Shown here in pieces: positions 1-6,549 of a stretch of DNA of 6,549 nucleotides. Origin of the DNA: M3007 sp046299435. Lineage in GTDB: Bacteria; Bacteroidota; Bacteroidia; Chitinophagales; Saprospiraceae. The position numbers were made by a program, and so were the translations under genes. Location of the stretch: NCBI GenBank assembly GCA_046299435.1, contig JBKBIC010000260.1, forward strand, positions 1 to 6,549. Direction: 5' to 3'. The notes beneath the pieces were generated by a model. It had not been told where the DNA came from, ran no database searches, and worked only from the letters and a program-made list of their open reading frames with translations. Each line of letters opens with the position of its first letter. Positions within the stretch are counted from its first letter, which is position 1.

Positions 1-3000
1 CGCCGGCGTGAGCTGGTCGCAAGTGGCGACGGGCGAGTTTTACGACGTGGAAGCACAGCCGGGCGCGAGCTCGAACACATTTTATGCAGCCAAAAGCAAC
101 ACCATCCAACGCTCCACAGACAACGGTGCAACTTGGACACAAGTCCAAAGTGTTTCGGGCTGCAACCGCATTGCCCTTGCCGTATCGGCTGCCGATGCCA
201 ACACCGTCGTGGCACTTTGTTCGAGCAGCAGCAACAACGGCTTCCTCGGATTTTACGGCTCCACGAACGCAGGCACCTCGTGGACGTTGCGTTCCAGCTC
301 GCCCAACCTGCTCGGCTGGTCAAGCACAGGCAACGACACCGGCGGGCAGGGCTGGTACGATTTGATTGTTACCCTTGACCCGACCAATGCCAACATCGTC
401 TATGTCGGTGGCGTAAACACTTGGAAATCAACGAATGGCGGCACTTCGTGGTCGCTTAACACACACTGGTTCACTATCTCTGGGGTGCCTGCCGTACACG
501 CCGACAAGCACGCCTTTGAGTGGCAAAACAACACTACCCTATTCCAAGGCAACGACGGCGGTGTTTACAAAACCACCAACGGCGGCACCTCGTGGACCGA
601 CCTGAGCAACGGCCTCGTCATCAGCCAGATGTACAAACTCGGCGTGTCGCAGCAGAACAATGCAGTCATTGCGGGCTTGCAGGACAACGGCACCAAACTC
701 CGCAACAGCTCCGGCACTTGGTCGGACGAAATCGGTGGCGACGGCATGGAGTGCGCCATTGACTACTCGAACGCCAATTACATGTATGGAGAGCTTTACT
801 ATGGCGACATCCAACGTTCCTCGAACGCCGGCAACTCGTGGACAAATATTTCGGACAACATTCCCGGCGGCACCCCGTCGGGCGGCGCGTGGGTCACGCC
901 GTTCATCATTTCGCCCGTCAGCCCCACGACCATTTACGCAGGTTACACCGATGTTTGGAAAACCACCGACCGAGGCAACACTTGGACACAAAAATCCTCC
1001 AACCTCACGGGCGGCTCCTCCATCCGCATTCTCGCCGCCGCGCCTTCCGATGCCAACGTCCTCTATGCCGCCACCACCGGCACCATCTATCGCACCACCA
1101 ACGACGGCGCGACTTGGACGACTATGACCAACCCATCGGGCGGCGGCAACAACATCAGTTACATCATAGTCCACCCGACCGACCCGAATACCATCTACCT
1201 CACCAAATCCGGGTACAGCGCGGGCAACAAAGTCTTCAAATCCACCAACGGCGGCTCCACTTGGACGAACATCTCCGGCAACCTGCCCAACCTGCCCGCC
1301 AACTGCATCACCTATCAGACTGGTGCCGCCAACGACCCGATTTATGTCGGCATGGACATCGGCGTTTATTATCGCAACAACAACAGCAGCAACTGGACGG
1401 CATTCAGCACAGGCCTCCCCAACGTCGTCGTGACCGAACTGGAAATCCGCAACAGCACCGGGAAAATCCGCGCCGCCACCTACGGGCGCGGCATCTGGGA
1501 AAGCGATGTCGAACCGGAAAACAGCGAAAACCTCACCGTCACGCCCGCCAATCGCAACGTCGGGCAGGCAGCGGGCAGCACCACTTTTGACGTGACTTCC
1601 AACCTCTCGTGGACGACAACCGCGCTCGACAACTGGCTCAGCGTCACGCCGGGCAGCGGCTCGAACAACGGCACCCTGACCGTGAATTTCACGGCCAACA
1701 CAGGCTCCGGCCCTCGTGTTGGCACGATTCGGGTCACGGGCGGCAACCTTGTCCGCGACGTGACCGTCACGCAGGACGGCATCCAAACCTGCACGACTTA
1801 CACCAGTATTGACGTGCCCAAACTCATCTCCGCGACCGGCGCGCCTACCATTTTTTCATTGATGAACATCCCCAACGGGCAGGTCATCAGCGACATAAAT
1901 GTGGTCGGGTTGAATATCACCCACACTTGGATTGACGATTTGGTCATCAAACTGAAAAGCCCGGCAAACACCGAACGCACCATCCTGAACCGCCCCTGCA
2001 ACGGCGAGGACAACATCCTCATCAATTTCGACGATGAGGCCACCAATGCCTACGACTCGTGGCCTTGCCCACCGACGAACAACCTGTTTTACAAACCCTT
2101 CGAAACGCTTTCCGTTTTTGATGGCCAAAACTCCGGTGGCTGGTGGACGCTCACTGTCTCCGACCTTTTCAATGGCGACGGTGGCAGTTTGGAGGGCTGG
2201 GGCCTCAACGTCTGCACCGTGCCCGCTTCCATCACGGTCACTGCCTCTGGCACCAACGTCAGTTGCAACGGCGGCAACAACGGTTCGGCCACCGCCACCG
2301 CGACGGGTGGTTCGGGTTCGTACACCTACGCTTGGTCGAACGGCGGCAACACACAGACCATCAACAACCTGACTGCCGGGACATATACCGTTACCGTGAG
2401 CGACGGAGCCATCTCTGGTACTGCATCGGTGACAATTACCCAACCCGCCGCACCGCTCGCGGTCGTCGTTTCCGGCGTAAACGCCACATCAGGCAATGAC
2501 GGCTCGGCCACTGCCACGCCCTCCGGCGGCACGCCTGCGTACACTTACTTTTGGTCGAATGGCGGCACGACGCAGACCATCAACAACCTCGCGCCGGGTG
2601 CGTACACCGTGACTGTTTCCGACGCAAATGGCTGTACGACAACGGGTTCCGTCACCATTGCCCCGCCGCCGCTGACCGCTTCGGCCTCTGGCACCAACGT
2701 CAGTTGCAACGGCGGCAACAACGGCTCGGCCACCGCCACCGCGACAGGCGGCATCGGTGGCTATACTTATCTGTGGAGCAACGGCGGCACGACGGCGACC
2801 ATCTCAAACCTGACCGCAGGGACGTACACCGTCACCGTGACCTCTGGGGCACAAACGGCCACCGCCTCGGTGACAATTACCCAACCTGCCGCGCCGCTCA
2901 CGGTCGCCGTTTCCGGCGTGAACGCCACATCAGGCAATGACGGCTCGGCCACTGCCACGCCCTCCGGCGGTACGCCTGCGTACACTTACTTTTGGTCGAA

Positions 3001-4561
3001 CGGCGGCACGACGCAGACTATCAACAACCTCGCGCCGGGCGCGTACACCGTGACTGTTTCCGACGCAAATGGCTGTACAACAACGGGTTCCGTCACTATT
3101 AGCGGCGGCAGTCCGCTTGCTGTTATTGTCAATAGTACGAATGTAACCTGCAACGGGGCTGCCGACGGCACAGCCGGAGCAACGGCCTCAGGCGGAACGG
3201 GCAGTTACAGTTTTGCGTGGAGCAACGGCGCGACAACCGCCGCCATCACGAATCTTGCGCCCGGAACTTTTACCGTGACCGTGACTTCTGGTGCTCAGAC
3301 GGCCACAGCATCCGTCAACATCAGCGAGCCAACCGCGCTCAATTTGGCGGTCAGCAAAACCAACCCCACTTGCAACGGCGGCTCTGACGGCACAGCCACT
3401 GCAAACGCATCGGGCGGAACCCCTCCGTACAACTATTTATGGTCGAACGGCGCGACAACCGCCAGCATCACCGGGCTTCCGGTCGGGACATACACCGTGA
3501 CCGCATCCGATGCAAACGGCTGCACCGCCACAGGTTCCGTCGTTCTGGTGCCGCCAAGCGGCATGACCGTGACTTTTACGATTGTCAAACCAACTTGCTT
3601 TGGAGGCTCAAATGGCTCGGCAAAGGCCAAAGTCACCGGAGGTACGGGCACCAAAACATATCTGTGGAGCACTGGCGCGACGACTATCCAAATTTCAAAC
3701 CTCGTGGCTGGCACTTACACCGTGACCGTAACCGATGCAATTGGATGCACAAAAGTTGCCAATGCCATTATCACTGAACCCACCCAAGTTTCGATTGCCT
3801 TCACCTCCACCATGCCCTCGTGTTTTGGCGGAAACAATGGCTCGCTCAAAGCCACCGCTTCGGGCGGCACGGGCACCAAAACCTATCTATGGAACACCGG
3901 AAGCACCGCCCAAACCATCACCGGACTCGTTGCCGGTACATACACGGTGACGGCTACTGACAGCAAAGGCTGCTCCAGCAGCAGCACAGTCGGCCTGACC
4001 GAGCCAGCTGAATTGCTCATCACCGGCTTGAATGTCGTGCCGTCGGGCAGCACCTACAAAGTGACGGTCACGGCAGTTGGCGGCACAGGCACGAAAAAAT
4101 ACCGTCGTTCCACAGGCCCCGGCACATTCACGGCGTGGCAGACCAATAAGGTGTTCAGCAATGTCGCAGCGGGCAACTACACCTTCCAAGTGCAGGATAC
4201 CAAACTTTGCACCGACGAATTTGTGTCCAACATCCCCGTGACGCTGCTCGCGCCGGGCAACACAGGTGCTCGCCCTGCCGATGCTGCTGAAAACCAATCT
4301 GTTGCGACGGTTTTCCAGCTGATGCCCAACCCGGCGCAGCACTTCGTGCAAATCGTTTTTGAGGAAAAAACGCCCGCCGAAGGCACCCTCGAAATCGCCG
4401 ACGCGAGCGGGAAAATCCTGCACCGCAGCACCATCGGCGCGCTCTTGGAAGCCAACGGCCGCATCTCGCTCGAAAACGTACCGACGGGTGTGGCCTTCGT
4501 CACCCTCCGTGAAACAGGTCGCTCGCCATTGACCCAAATCCTCATTGTCCAGAAATTCTGA
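1..4561 (+). CDS. Large T9SS-secreted multidomain protein (BNR propeller, BACON, P domain, SprB repeats), 5'-truncated
   Basis: This is probably a secreted or cell-surface protein with an adhesive or glycan/protein-binding role; no catalytic domain is visible. Residues are counted from the GTG at 8. Residues 1-500 form a VPS10/BNR-type beta-propeller with Asp-box motifs near 35, 84, 140, 188, 270, 318, 362 and 411, plus a degenerate one near 456. It closes with the typical TYGRGIWE at 491-498. Residues 507-590 resemble a BACON domain (SWTTT, DNWLSVTPGSG, VTVTQDG). Residues 596-737 are a proprotein-convertase P domain (GWWTLTVSD, GWGLNVC). Residues 741-1334 hold eight SprB repeats, with a ninth degenerate one at 1335-1412. 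Residues 1434-1517 are a T9SS type A sorting domain with LMPNPAQ at 1438-1444. The reading frame is open to the left edge and GTG 8 lies inside propeller sequence, so the true start, signal peptide and earliest propeller repeats are upstream. The stop is TGA at 4559-4561. The exact ligand is unknown. Confidence 0.93.
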   Translation, partial: AGVSWSQVATGEFYDVEAQPGASSNTFYAAKSNTIQRSTDNGATWTQVQSVSGCNRIALAVSAADANTVVALCSSSSNNGFLGFYGSTNAGTSWTLRSSSPNLLGWSSTGNDTGGQGWYDLIVTLDPTNANIVYVGGVNTWKSTNGGTSWSLNTHWFTISGVPAVHADKHAFEWQNNTTLFQGNDGGVYKTTNGGTSWTDLSNGLVISQMYKLGVSQQNNAVIAGLQDNGTKLRNSSGTWSDEIGGDGMECAIDYSNANYMYGELYYGDIQRSSNAGNSWTNISDNIPGGTPSGGAWVTPFIISPVSPTTIYAGYTDVWKTTDRGNTWTQKSSNLTGGSSIRILAAAPSDANVLYAATTGTIYRTTNDGATWTTMTNPSGGGNNISYIIVHPTDPNTIYLTKSGYSAGNKVFKSTNGGSTWTNISGNLPNLPANCITYQTGAANDPIYVGMDIGVYYRNNNSSNWTAFSTGLPNVVVTELEIRNSTGKIRAATYGRGIWESDVEPENSENLTVTPANRNVGQAAGSTTFDVTSNLSWTTTALDNWLSVTPGSGSNNGTLTVNFTANTGSGPRVGTIRVTGGNLVRDVTVTQDGIQTCTTYTSIDVPKLISATGAPTIFSLMNIPNGQVISDINVVGLNITHTWIDDLVIKLKSPANTERTILNRPCNGEDNILINFDDEATNAYDSWPCPPTNNLFYKPFETLSVFDGQNSGGWWTLTVSDLFNGDGGSLEGWGLNVCTVPASITVTASGTNVSCNGGNNGSATATATGGSGSYTYAWSNGGNTQTINNLTAGTYTVTVSDGAISGTASVTITQPAAPLAVVVSGVNATSGNDGSATATPSGGTPAYTYFWSNGGTTQTINNLAPGAYTVTVSDANGCTTTGSVTIAPPPLTASASGTNVSCNGGNNGSATATATGGIGGYTYLWSNGGTTATISNLTAGTYTVTVTSGAQTATASVTITQPAAPLTVAVSGVNATSGNDGSATATPSGGTPAYTYFWSNGGTTQTINNLAPGAYTVTVSDANGCTTTGSVTISGGSPLAVIVNSTNVTCNGAADGTAGATASGGTGSYSFAWSNGATTAAITNLAPGTFTVTVTSGAQTATASVNISEPTALNLAVSKTNPTCNGGSDGTATANASGGTPPYNYLWSNGATTASITGLPVGTYTVTASDANGCTATGSVVLVPPSGMTVTFTIVKPTCFGGSNGSAKAKVTGGTGTKTYLWSTGATTIQISNLVAGTYTVTVTDAIGCTKVANAIITEPTQVSIAFTSTMPSCFGGNNGSLKATASGGTGTKTYLWNTGSTAQTITGLVAGTYTVTATDSKGCSSSSTVGLTEPAELLITGLNVVPSGSTYKVTVTAVGGTGTKKYRRSTGPGTFTAWQTNKVFSNVAAGNYTFQVQDTKLCTDEFVSNIPVTLLAPGNTGARPADAAENQSVATVFQLMPNPAQHFVQIVFEEKTPAEGTLEIADASGKILHRSTIGALLEANGRISLENVPTGVAFVTLRETGRSPLTQILIVQKF
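2228..4009 (+). repeat. Array of eight SprB-type repeats inside the surface protein
   Basis: Eight tandem units of about 70-75 residues, starting near residues 741, 816, 889, 964, 1037, 1110, 1186 and 1260 of the protein. Each follows the SprB pattern: NGS or DGT turn, GG, aromatic-x-W-S/N-x-G, a T-I/hydrophobic strand, L-x-x-G-x-Y-T-V-T, often D-x-x-G-C, and closing V-x-I-x-x-P. A ninth unit (1335-1412) keeps GGTGTKKYR and AAGNYTFQVQD but has lost the W-S-N-G core. The family is named for the Flavobacterium johnsoniae gliding adhesin SprB. The repeats probably make an extended stalk of small beta-sandwich domains between the P domain and the sorting domain. SprB repeats occur in many Bacteroidota surface proteins, so they do not by themselves imply gliding. 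Confidence 0.88.
2243..3101 (+). repeat. 441-bp-period duplication of two SprB repeats (R1-R2 and R3-R4)
   Basis: The pair R1-R2 (about 2243-2660) recurs as R3-R4 (about 2684-3101) at a constant 441-bp offset, a whole number of codons (147). Similarity is uneven. The first 60 bases (2243-2302 against 2684-2743) differ at one position. The middle of R1 and R3 has diverged. The second halves (2468-2659 against 2909-3100) differ at 7 of 192 bases, all silent. This fits an in-frame tandem duplication followed by exchange with neighbouring repeats, or later local gene conversion. The comparison was made by eye, codon by codon. Confidence 0.85.
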
Positions 4562-4583
4562 TTCGGGCAATGCACATAAACAG

Positions 4584-4623
4584 AGAAGCCGCCGAGCAAA
4601 CGCTCGGCGGCTTCTTCTTTTTT
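4584..4623 (+). terminator. Rho-independent terminator in the convergent spacer, possibly bidirectional
   Basis: A perfect 10-bp stem, GCCGCCGAGC (4588-4597) with GCTCGGCGGC (4602-4611), encloses an AAAC loop. It can be extended by AGAA (4584-4587) pairing with TTCT (4612-4615). The plus strand continues in a T-rich tract to 4623. It lies 22 bases after the stop of the large surface-protein gene and serves it directly. The dehydrogenase gene ends at 4654 on the other strand and points into the same hairpin. On that strand the hairpin is followed by TTCTCTGTTT, a weaker T-tract, so bidirectional use is plausible but less certain. Confidence 0.88.
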
Positions 4624-4653
4624 GCACAAATGGGAATTATGCACGGGCGTTTT

Positions 4654-5829
4654 TCATGCGCCAGCCGTCACGGGCATCGGCACATAGAGTTCGCCGTTCA
4701 GCACGTTGCGCGAGATGACGATGCGCTGCACCTCGCTCGTGCCCTCGTAAATCTGTGTGATTTTCGCGTCGCGCATCAGCCGCTCGACGTGGTATTCTTT
4801 CACAAAACCATAGCCGCCGTGAATTTGCACCGCCTCCACCGTGTGCCGCATGGCTACATCGGAGGCAAAAAGTTTGGCCATGGCAGCGGCTTGGGTGTAG
4901 TCCAAATTTTGGTCTTTCATCCAAGCGGCGCGGTGGACGAGCAAGCGGGCAGCCTCGATTTCGGTCGCCATGTCCGCCAGTTTGAAGGCAATGGCTTGGT
5001 GGTTGGAGATGGGTTTGCCGAAAGCCTCGCGCTCCTTCGAGTAGGCAACTGCCAGTTCGTAGGCTCCGGCGGCGATGCCCAGGGCTTGCGAGGCAATCCC
5101 GATGCGGCCACCCGACAGGGTTTTCATGGCAAACTTGAACCCGAACCCGTCCGGGCCGATGCGGTTGGCTTTCGGCACTTTCACGTCGGTGTACATGATG
5201 GTGTGCGTGTCGCTCGACCGGATGCCGAGTTTGTCCTCCTTCGCCCCGATGCTCACGCCCGGCCAGCTGGTCTCGACGATGAGGCAGTTGATGCCCCGGT
5301 GGCCTTTTTCCACGTCGGTTTGTGCCATGACGAGGTGGATTTGCGAGGTGCCGCCGTTCGTAATCCAGTTTTTGGTACCGTTCAGCAGGTAATAATCGCC
5401 CATGTCAACGGCGGTGGTACGCTGGCTGGTCGCGTCGCTGCCGGCCTCCGGCTCGGAGAGGCAGAACGCGCCGATCCACTCGCCGGTCGCCACTTTGGTC
5501 AGGTATTTTTGCTTTTGCTCCTCGTTCCCGTACGTCTCTAAGCCCCAGCAAACCAATGAGTTGTTGACGGACATGATGACCGAGCAGGAGTTGTCCACTT
5601 TCGAGATTTCCTCCATGGCCAGCGCGTAGGCCAGCGTATCCATGCCGCCACCGCCGTATTCGGGCGAGACCATCATGCCGAGGAAACCAAGCTCGGCCAT
5701 TTTGCGGACTTGTTCGGTAGGATACTGCATTTTGGAGTCGCGCTCGATTACGCCGGGTTTCAGTTCGTTTTGGGCGAATTGCCGGGCGGCTTCCTGTACT
5801 GCGAGATGCTCTTCTGTCAGTTGGAACAT
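4654..5829 (-). CDS. Acyl-CoA dehydrogenase, short-chain/butyryl-CoA type
   Basis: A cytoplasmic FAD enzyme that introduces the trans-2,3 double bond into acyl-CoA, the first step of beta-oxidation, and passes electrons to electron-transfer flavoprotein. The 391 residues match the usual family length of about 380. Signature 1 is at 123-132 (CLSEPEAGSD). The FAD-contacting KNWITNG is at 153-159. SGGRIGIASQALG lies at 239-251 and REAFGKP at 267-273. Signature 2 starts at Q335 (QIHGGYGF) and ends at D354. The catalytic base is probably E362 in IYEGTSE, the position used by short- and medium-chain enzymes. The start ATG gives the canonical N-terminus (FQLTEEHLAVQEAARQFA). No Shine-Dalgarno sequence precedes it, which is usual in Bacteroidota. 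The last ten or so residues (YVPMPVTAGA) are a short tail past the conserved core. No ETF, thiolase or hydratase gene is adjacent. Chain-length preference is inferred from similarity only. Confidence 0.95.
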   Translation of the reverse strand: MFQLTEEHLAVQEAARQFAQNELKPGVIERDSKMQYPTEQVRKMAELGFLGMMVSPEYGGGGMDTLAYALAMEEISKVDNSCSVIMSVNNSLVCWGLETYGNEEQKQKYLTKVATGEWIGAFCLSEPEAGSDATSQRTTAVDMGDYYLLNGTKNWITNGGTSQIHLVMAQTDVEKGHRGINCLIVETSWPGVSIGAKEDKLGIRSSDTHTIMYTDVKVPKANRIGPDGFGFKFAMKTLSGGRIGIASQALGIAAGAYELAVAYSKEREAFGKPISNHQAIAFKLADMATEIEAARLLVHRAAWMKDQNLDYTQAAAMAKLFASDVAMRHTVEAVQIHGGYGFVKEYHVERLMRDAKITQIYEGTSEVQRIVISRNVLNGELYVPMPVTAGA

Positions 5830-5942
5830 ACGATTTTGGATTCGAAGATTTGCCGACCACAGGGTTTCAAGTCCCTAAAAATCAGCGATTTGAAAGAATT
5901 TGGTTGAGTACGTGGGTGCTTGGGAGGGCAAAAAATGCAGTG

Positions 5943-5950
5943 CGAAAGTA
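5943..5950 (-). promoter_or_regulatory. Candidate -7 box for the dehydrogenase gene
   Basis: Read on the minus strand this is TACTTTCG, one mismatch from the Bacteroidota housekeeping -7 consensus TAnnTTTG. It would give a leader of roughly 105 bases before the ATG at 5829. No convincing TTTG or TTG -33 element lies 19-21 bases upstream, so the call is tentative. Confidence 0.3.
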
Positions 5951-6052
5951 CGCTGTTGCAGTCCGGTGGAGGTAGGCGTTGTCCAGAAAAATAAGTAGCC
6001 AAAGCCCGGATAATTGGCCGTGAAAACCCGCTTCTGCCCAAAAGTTACGCCC

Positions 6053-6114
6053 CGCTTTTTGGAAAAATACTTGACACGTGGCGCGTACTTTGTGCGGCTT
6101 TCGCTTTTCGGAAA
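6053..6114 (+). repeat. Imperfect 13-bp direct repeat flanking the candidate promoter
   Basis: CGCTTTTTGGAAA at 6053-6065 and CGCTTTTCGGAAA at 6102-6114 match at 12 of 13 positions and are spaced 49 bases start to start. They flank the candidate -7 box of the helix-turn-helix gene. They could be operator half-sites, for example for autoregulation, or a chance pair in T/A-rich promoter DNA. Confidence 0.35.
6071..6092 (+). promoter_or_regulatory. Candidate promoter for the helix-turn-helix gene
   Basis: TACTTTG at 6086-6092 resembles the Bacteroidota TAnnTTTG -7 box with one base missing. It lies 46 bases before the ATG at 6139, a sensible leader length. TTGACA at 6071-6076 is a perfect sigma70-like -35 hexamer. 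It sits only nine bases upstream of TACTTTG, too close to be its partner by either the E. coli or Bacteroidota spacing. The box shares GCGTACTTT with the minus-strand candidate of the dehydrogenase gene. Confidence 0.3.
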
Positions 6115-6138
6115 TCTCAAACCCAACTTGACGAAACG

Positions 6139-6549
6139 ATGAATTTGCAAAACCAACTGCTGGAAACCGTCTTGGCACGTTTCCCGCGCCGTGCCGACTG
6201 CGTGGACGTGCTTTGCAAAATCCTGAACAGCTCGAAAGACCCCGTTTATCGCCGTTTGCGGGGCGATACCCCACTTTCGCTCGACGAAATCGCTGTCATC
6301 GCCCGGCATTTCAACATATCGCTGGACGCGCTCATCTTCGGTCCCAGCGAGCGGGTCATGGTCAGTTTCAACGACTTTTCCCGGCACGTCACCGATTTCA
6401 CGGACTACCTCCAAAGCTACATCTCCGACCTCGAACAAATCCGGCGACTGCCCGGCGGCCACCTGTTCTATGCTTCGTCGGAAGTGCCTGTTTTTTCGTA
6501 CATGTATTTGCCCGAGCTCATCAGTTTCAAACTCTACGTCTGGGGCCGC
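6139..6549 (+). CDS. Helix-turn-helix DNA-binding protein (XRE/BetR-like), 3'-truncated
   Basis: The frame opens at ATG 6139 and stays open for 137 codons to the right edge, so only the N-terminal part is seen. Residues about 18-66 form a predicted helix-turn-helix: helix one around DCVDVLCKILN, then SSKDPVYRRLRGDTPLSLDE, then IAVIARHFNISLDALIFG. The VYRRLRG-TPLSLDE-A-HF-ISLD pattern is typical of Bacteroidota regulators with a Cro/BetR-like N-terminal HTH and a longer uncharacterised C-terminal part. Residues 70-137 (FNDFSRHVTDFTDYLQSYISDLEQI, then LFYASSEVPVFSYMYLPELISFKLYVWG) look helical then mixed. I do not recognise a ligand domain there. No Shine-Dalgarno sequence is visible. The gene is divergent from the acyl-CoA dehydrogenase, so it might regulate that gene or itself, but only position suggests this. 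Codon usage matches its neighbours. Confidence 0.82.
   Translation, partial: MNLQNQLLETVLARFPRRADCVDVLCKILNSSKDPVYRRLRGDTPLSLDEIAVIARHFNISLDALIFGPSERVMVSFNDFSRHVTDFTDYLQSYISDLEQIRRLPGGHLFYASSEVPVFSYMYLPELISFKLYVWGR

Larger units (their letters stand above)
5830..6138. other. Divergent intergenic region without a supported gene
   Basis: This 309-bp region separates the starts of the dehydrogenase (minus) and helix-turn-helix (plus) genes. It must hold the promoters and 5' leaders of both. I see weak TAnnTTTG-like boxes on each strand and a 13-bp imperfect direct repeat near the plus-strand gene. There is also a short inverted pair, TTTCAA (5865-5870) and TTGAAA (5890-5895), in the dehydrogenase leader. 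Short open frames crossing it have low-complexity or antisense translations and no recognisable family. I see no tRNA, riboswitch or mobile-element end. Confidence 0.6.

Noticed and set aside
8..10. GTG at 8 as the true start of the large protein
   Set aside because: The frame stays open to the left edge. The sequence from GTG onward is already propeller repeat, with no signal peptide, although a T9SS protein needs one.
539..1786. Long antisense open frame (415 codons, minus strand) opposite the propeller region
   Set aside because: Its translation is rich in V, G, A and R with no recognisable motif. It lies opposite a clearly real protein, as expected of a GC-rich third-position shadow.
2228..4009. 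Repeat array as a CRISPR or mobile-element structure
   Set aside because: The units are in-frame protein repeats of about 210-225 bases that fit the SprB family. There are no short identical repeats with unique spacers, and no transposase or terminal inverted repeats.
4570..5541. Plus-strand open frame of 323 codons over the dehydrogenase gene
   Set aside because: It starts inside the terminator region and runs antisense to a complete acyl-CoA dehydrogenase with all signatures. The translation is H/G/R/V-rich with no family resemblance.
5861..5895. Inverted pairs AGGG/CCCT (5861-5876) and TTTCAA/TTGAAA (5865-5895) in the dehydrogenase leader as an operator or attenuator
   Set aside because: The arms are only 4 and 6 bp, with loops of 8 and 19 bases and no T-tract, so they are easily expected by chance.
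5817..6041. 74-codon minus-strand frame in the divergent intergenic region
   Set aside because: It overlaps the dehydrogenase start in another frame and would cover the needed promoter DNA. The translation has no recognisable features.
5875..6462. Minus-strand frames (195 and 130 codons) over the intergenic region and the HTH gene
   Set aside because: They are antisense to a recognisable HTH domain and show no conserved motif or plausible initiation region.

Overview
The window looks like a piece of a Bacteroidota chromosome. It is fairly GC-rich for that phylum, which suits Saprospiria or Chitinophagia-like lineages better than Bacteroides or Flavobacterium. The lineage call rests on a C-terminal type IX secretion (T9SS) sorting domain, SprB-type repeats and a BACON domain in one protein. 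It is also supported by the lack of clear Shine-Dalgarno sequences before the two visible start codons and by TAnnTTTG-like promoter boxes. The genus cannot be read from the sequence.

Layout: (1) 1-4561, plus strand: most of a very large secreted multidomain protein, cut at its 5' end by the window edge. In order it has a BNR/Asp-box beta-propeller, a BACON-like Ig domain, a proprotein-convertase P domain, eight SprB repeats plus a degenerate ninth, and a T9SS type A sorting domain. (2) 4562-4653: a short convergent spacer with a strong GC-rich hairpin and T-tract. (3) 4654-5829, minus strand: a complete acyl-CoA dehydrogenase of the short-chain/butyryl type with both family signatures and the catalytic glutamate. 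(4) 5830-6138: a 309-bp divergent intergenic region with weak promoter candidates for both flanking genes. (5) 6139-6549, plus strand: the first 137 codons of a helix-turn-helix protein of a type common in Bacteroidota, running off the 3' edge.

The three genes do not form one pathway. The first is an outer-surface or secreted adhesin-like protein. The second is a cytoplasmic beta-oxidation enzyme transcribed toward it. The third is a probable DNA-binding regulator transcribed divergently from the dehydrogenase. Only the divergent pair could plausibly share regulation, and that is inference from position.

The most notable observation is inside the repeat array. Two SprB repeats (2468-2659 and 2909-3100) are identical over 64 residues and differ at 7 of 192 bases, all silent third-position transitions. 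The neighbouring repeats are mosaics. This points to recent duplication or gene conversion with conserved protein sequence. Cysteines are also split in a complementary way between adjacent repeats. I see no mobile element, CRISPR array, tRNA or rRNA, and no convincing new multi-gene system.
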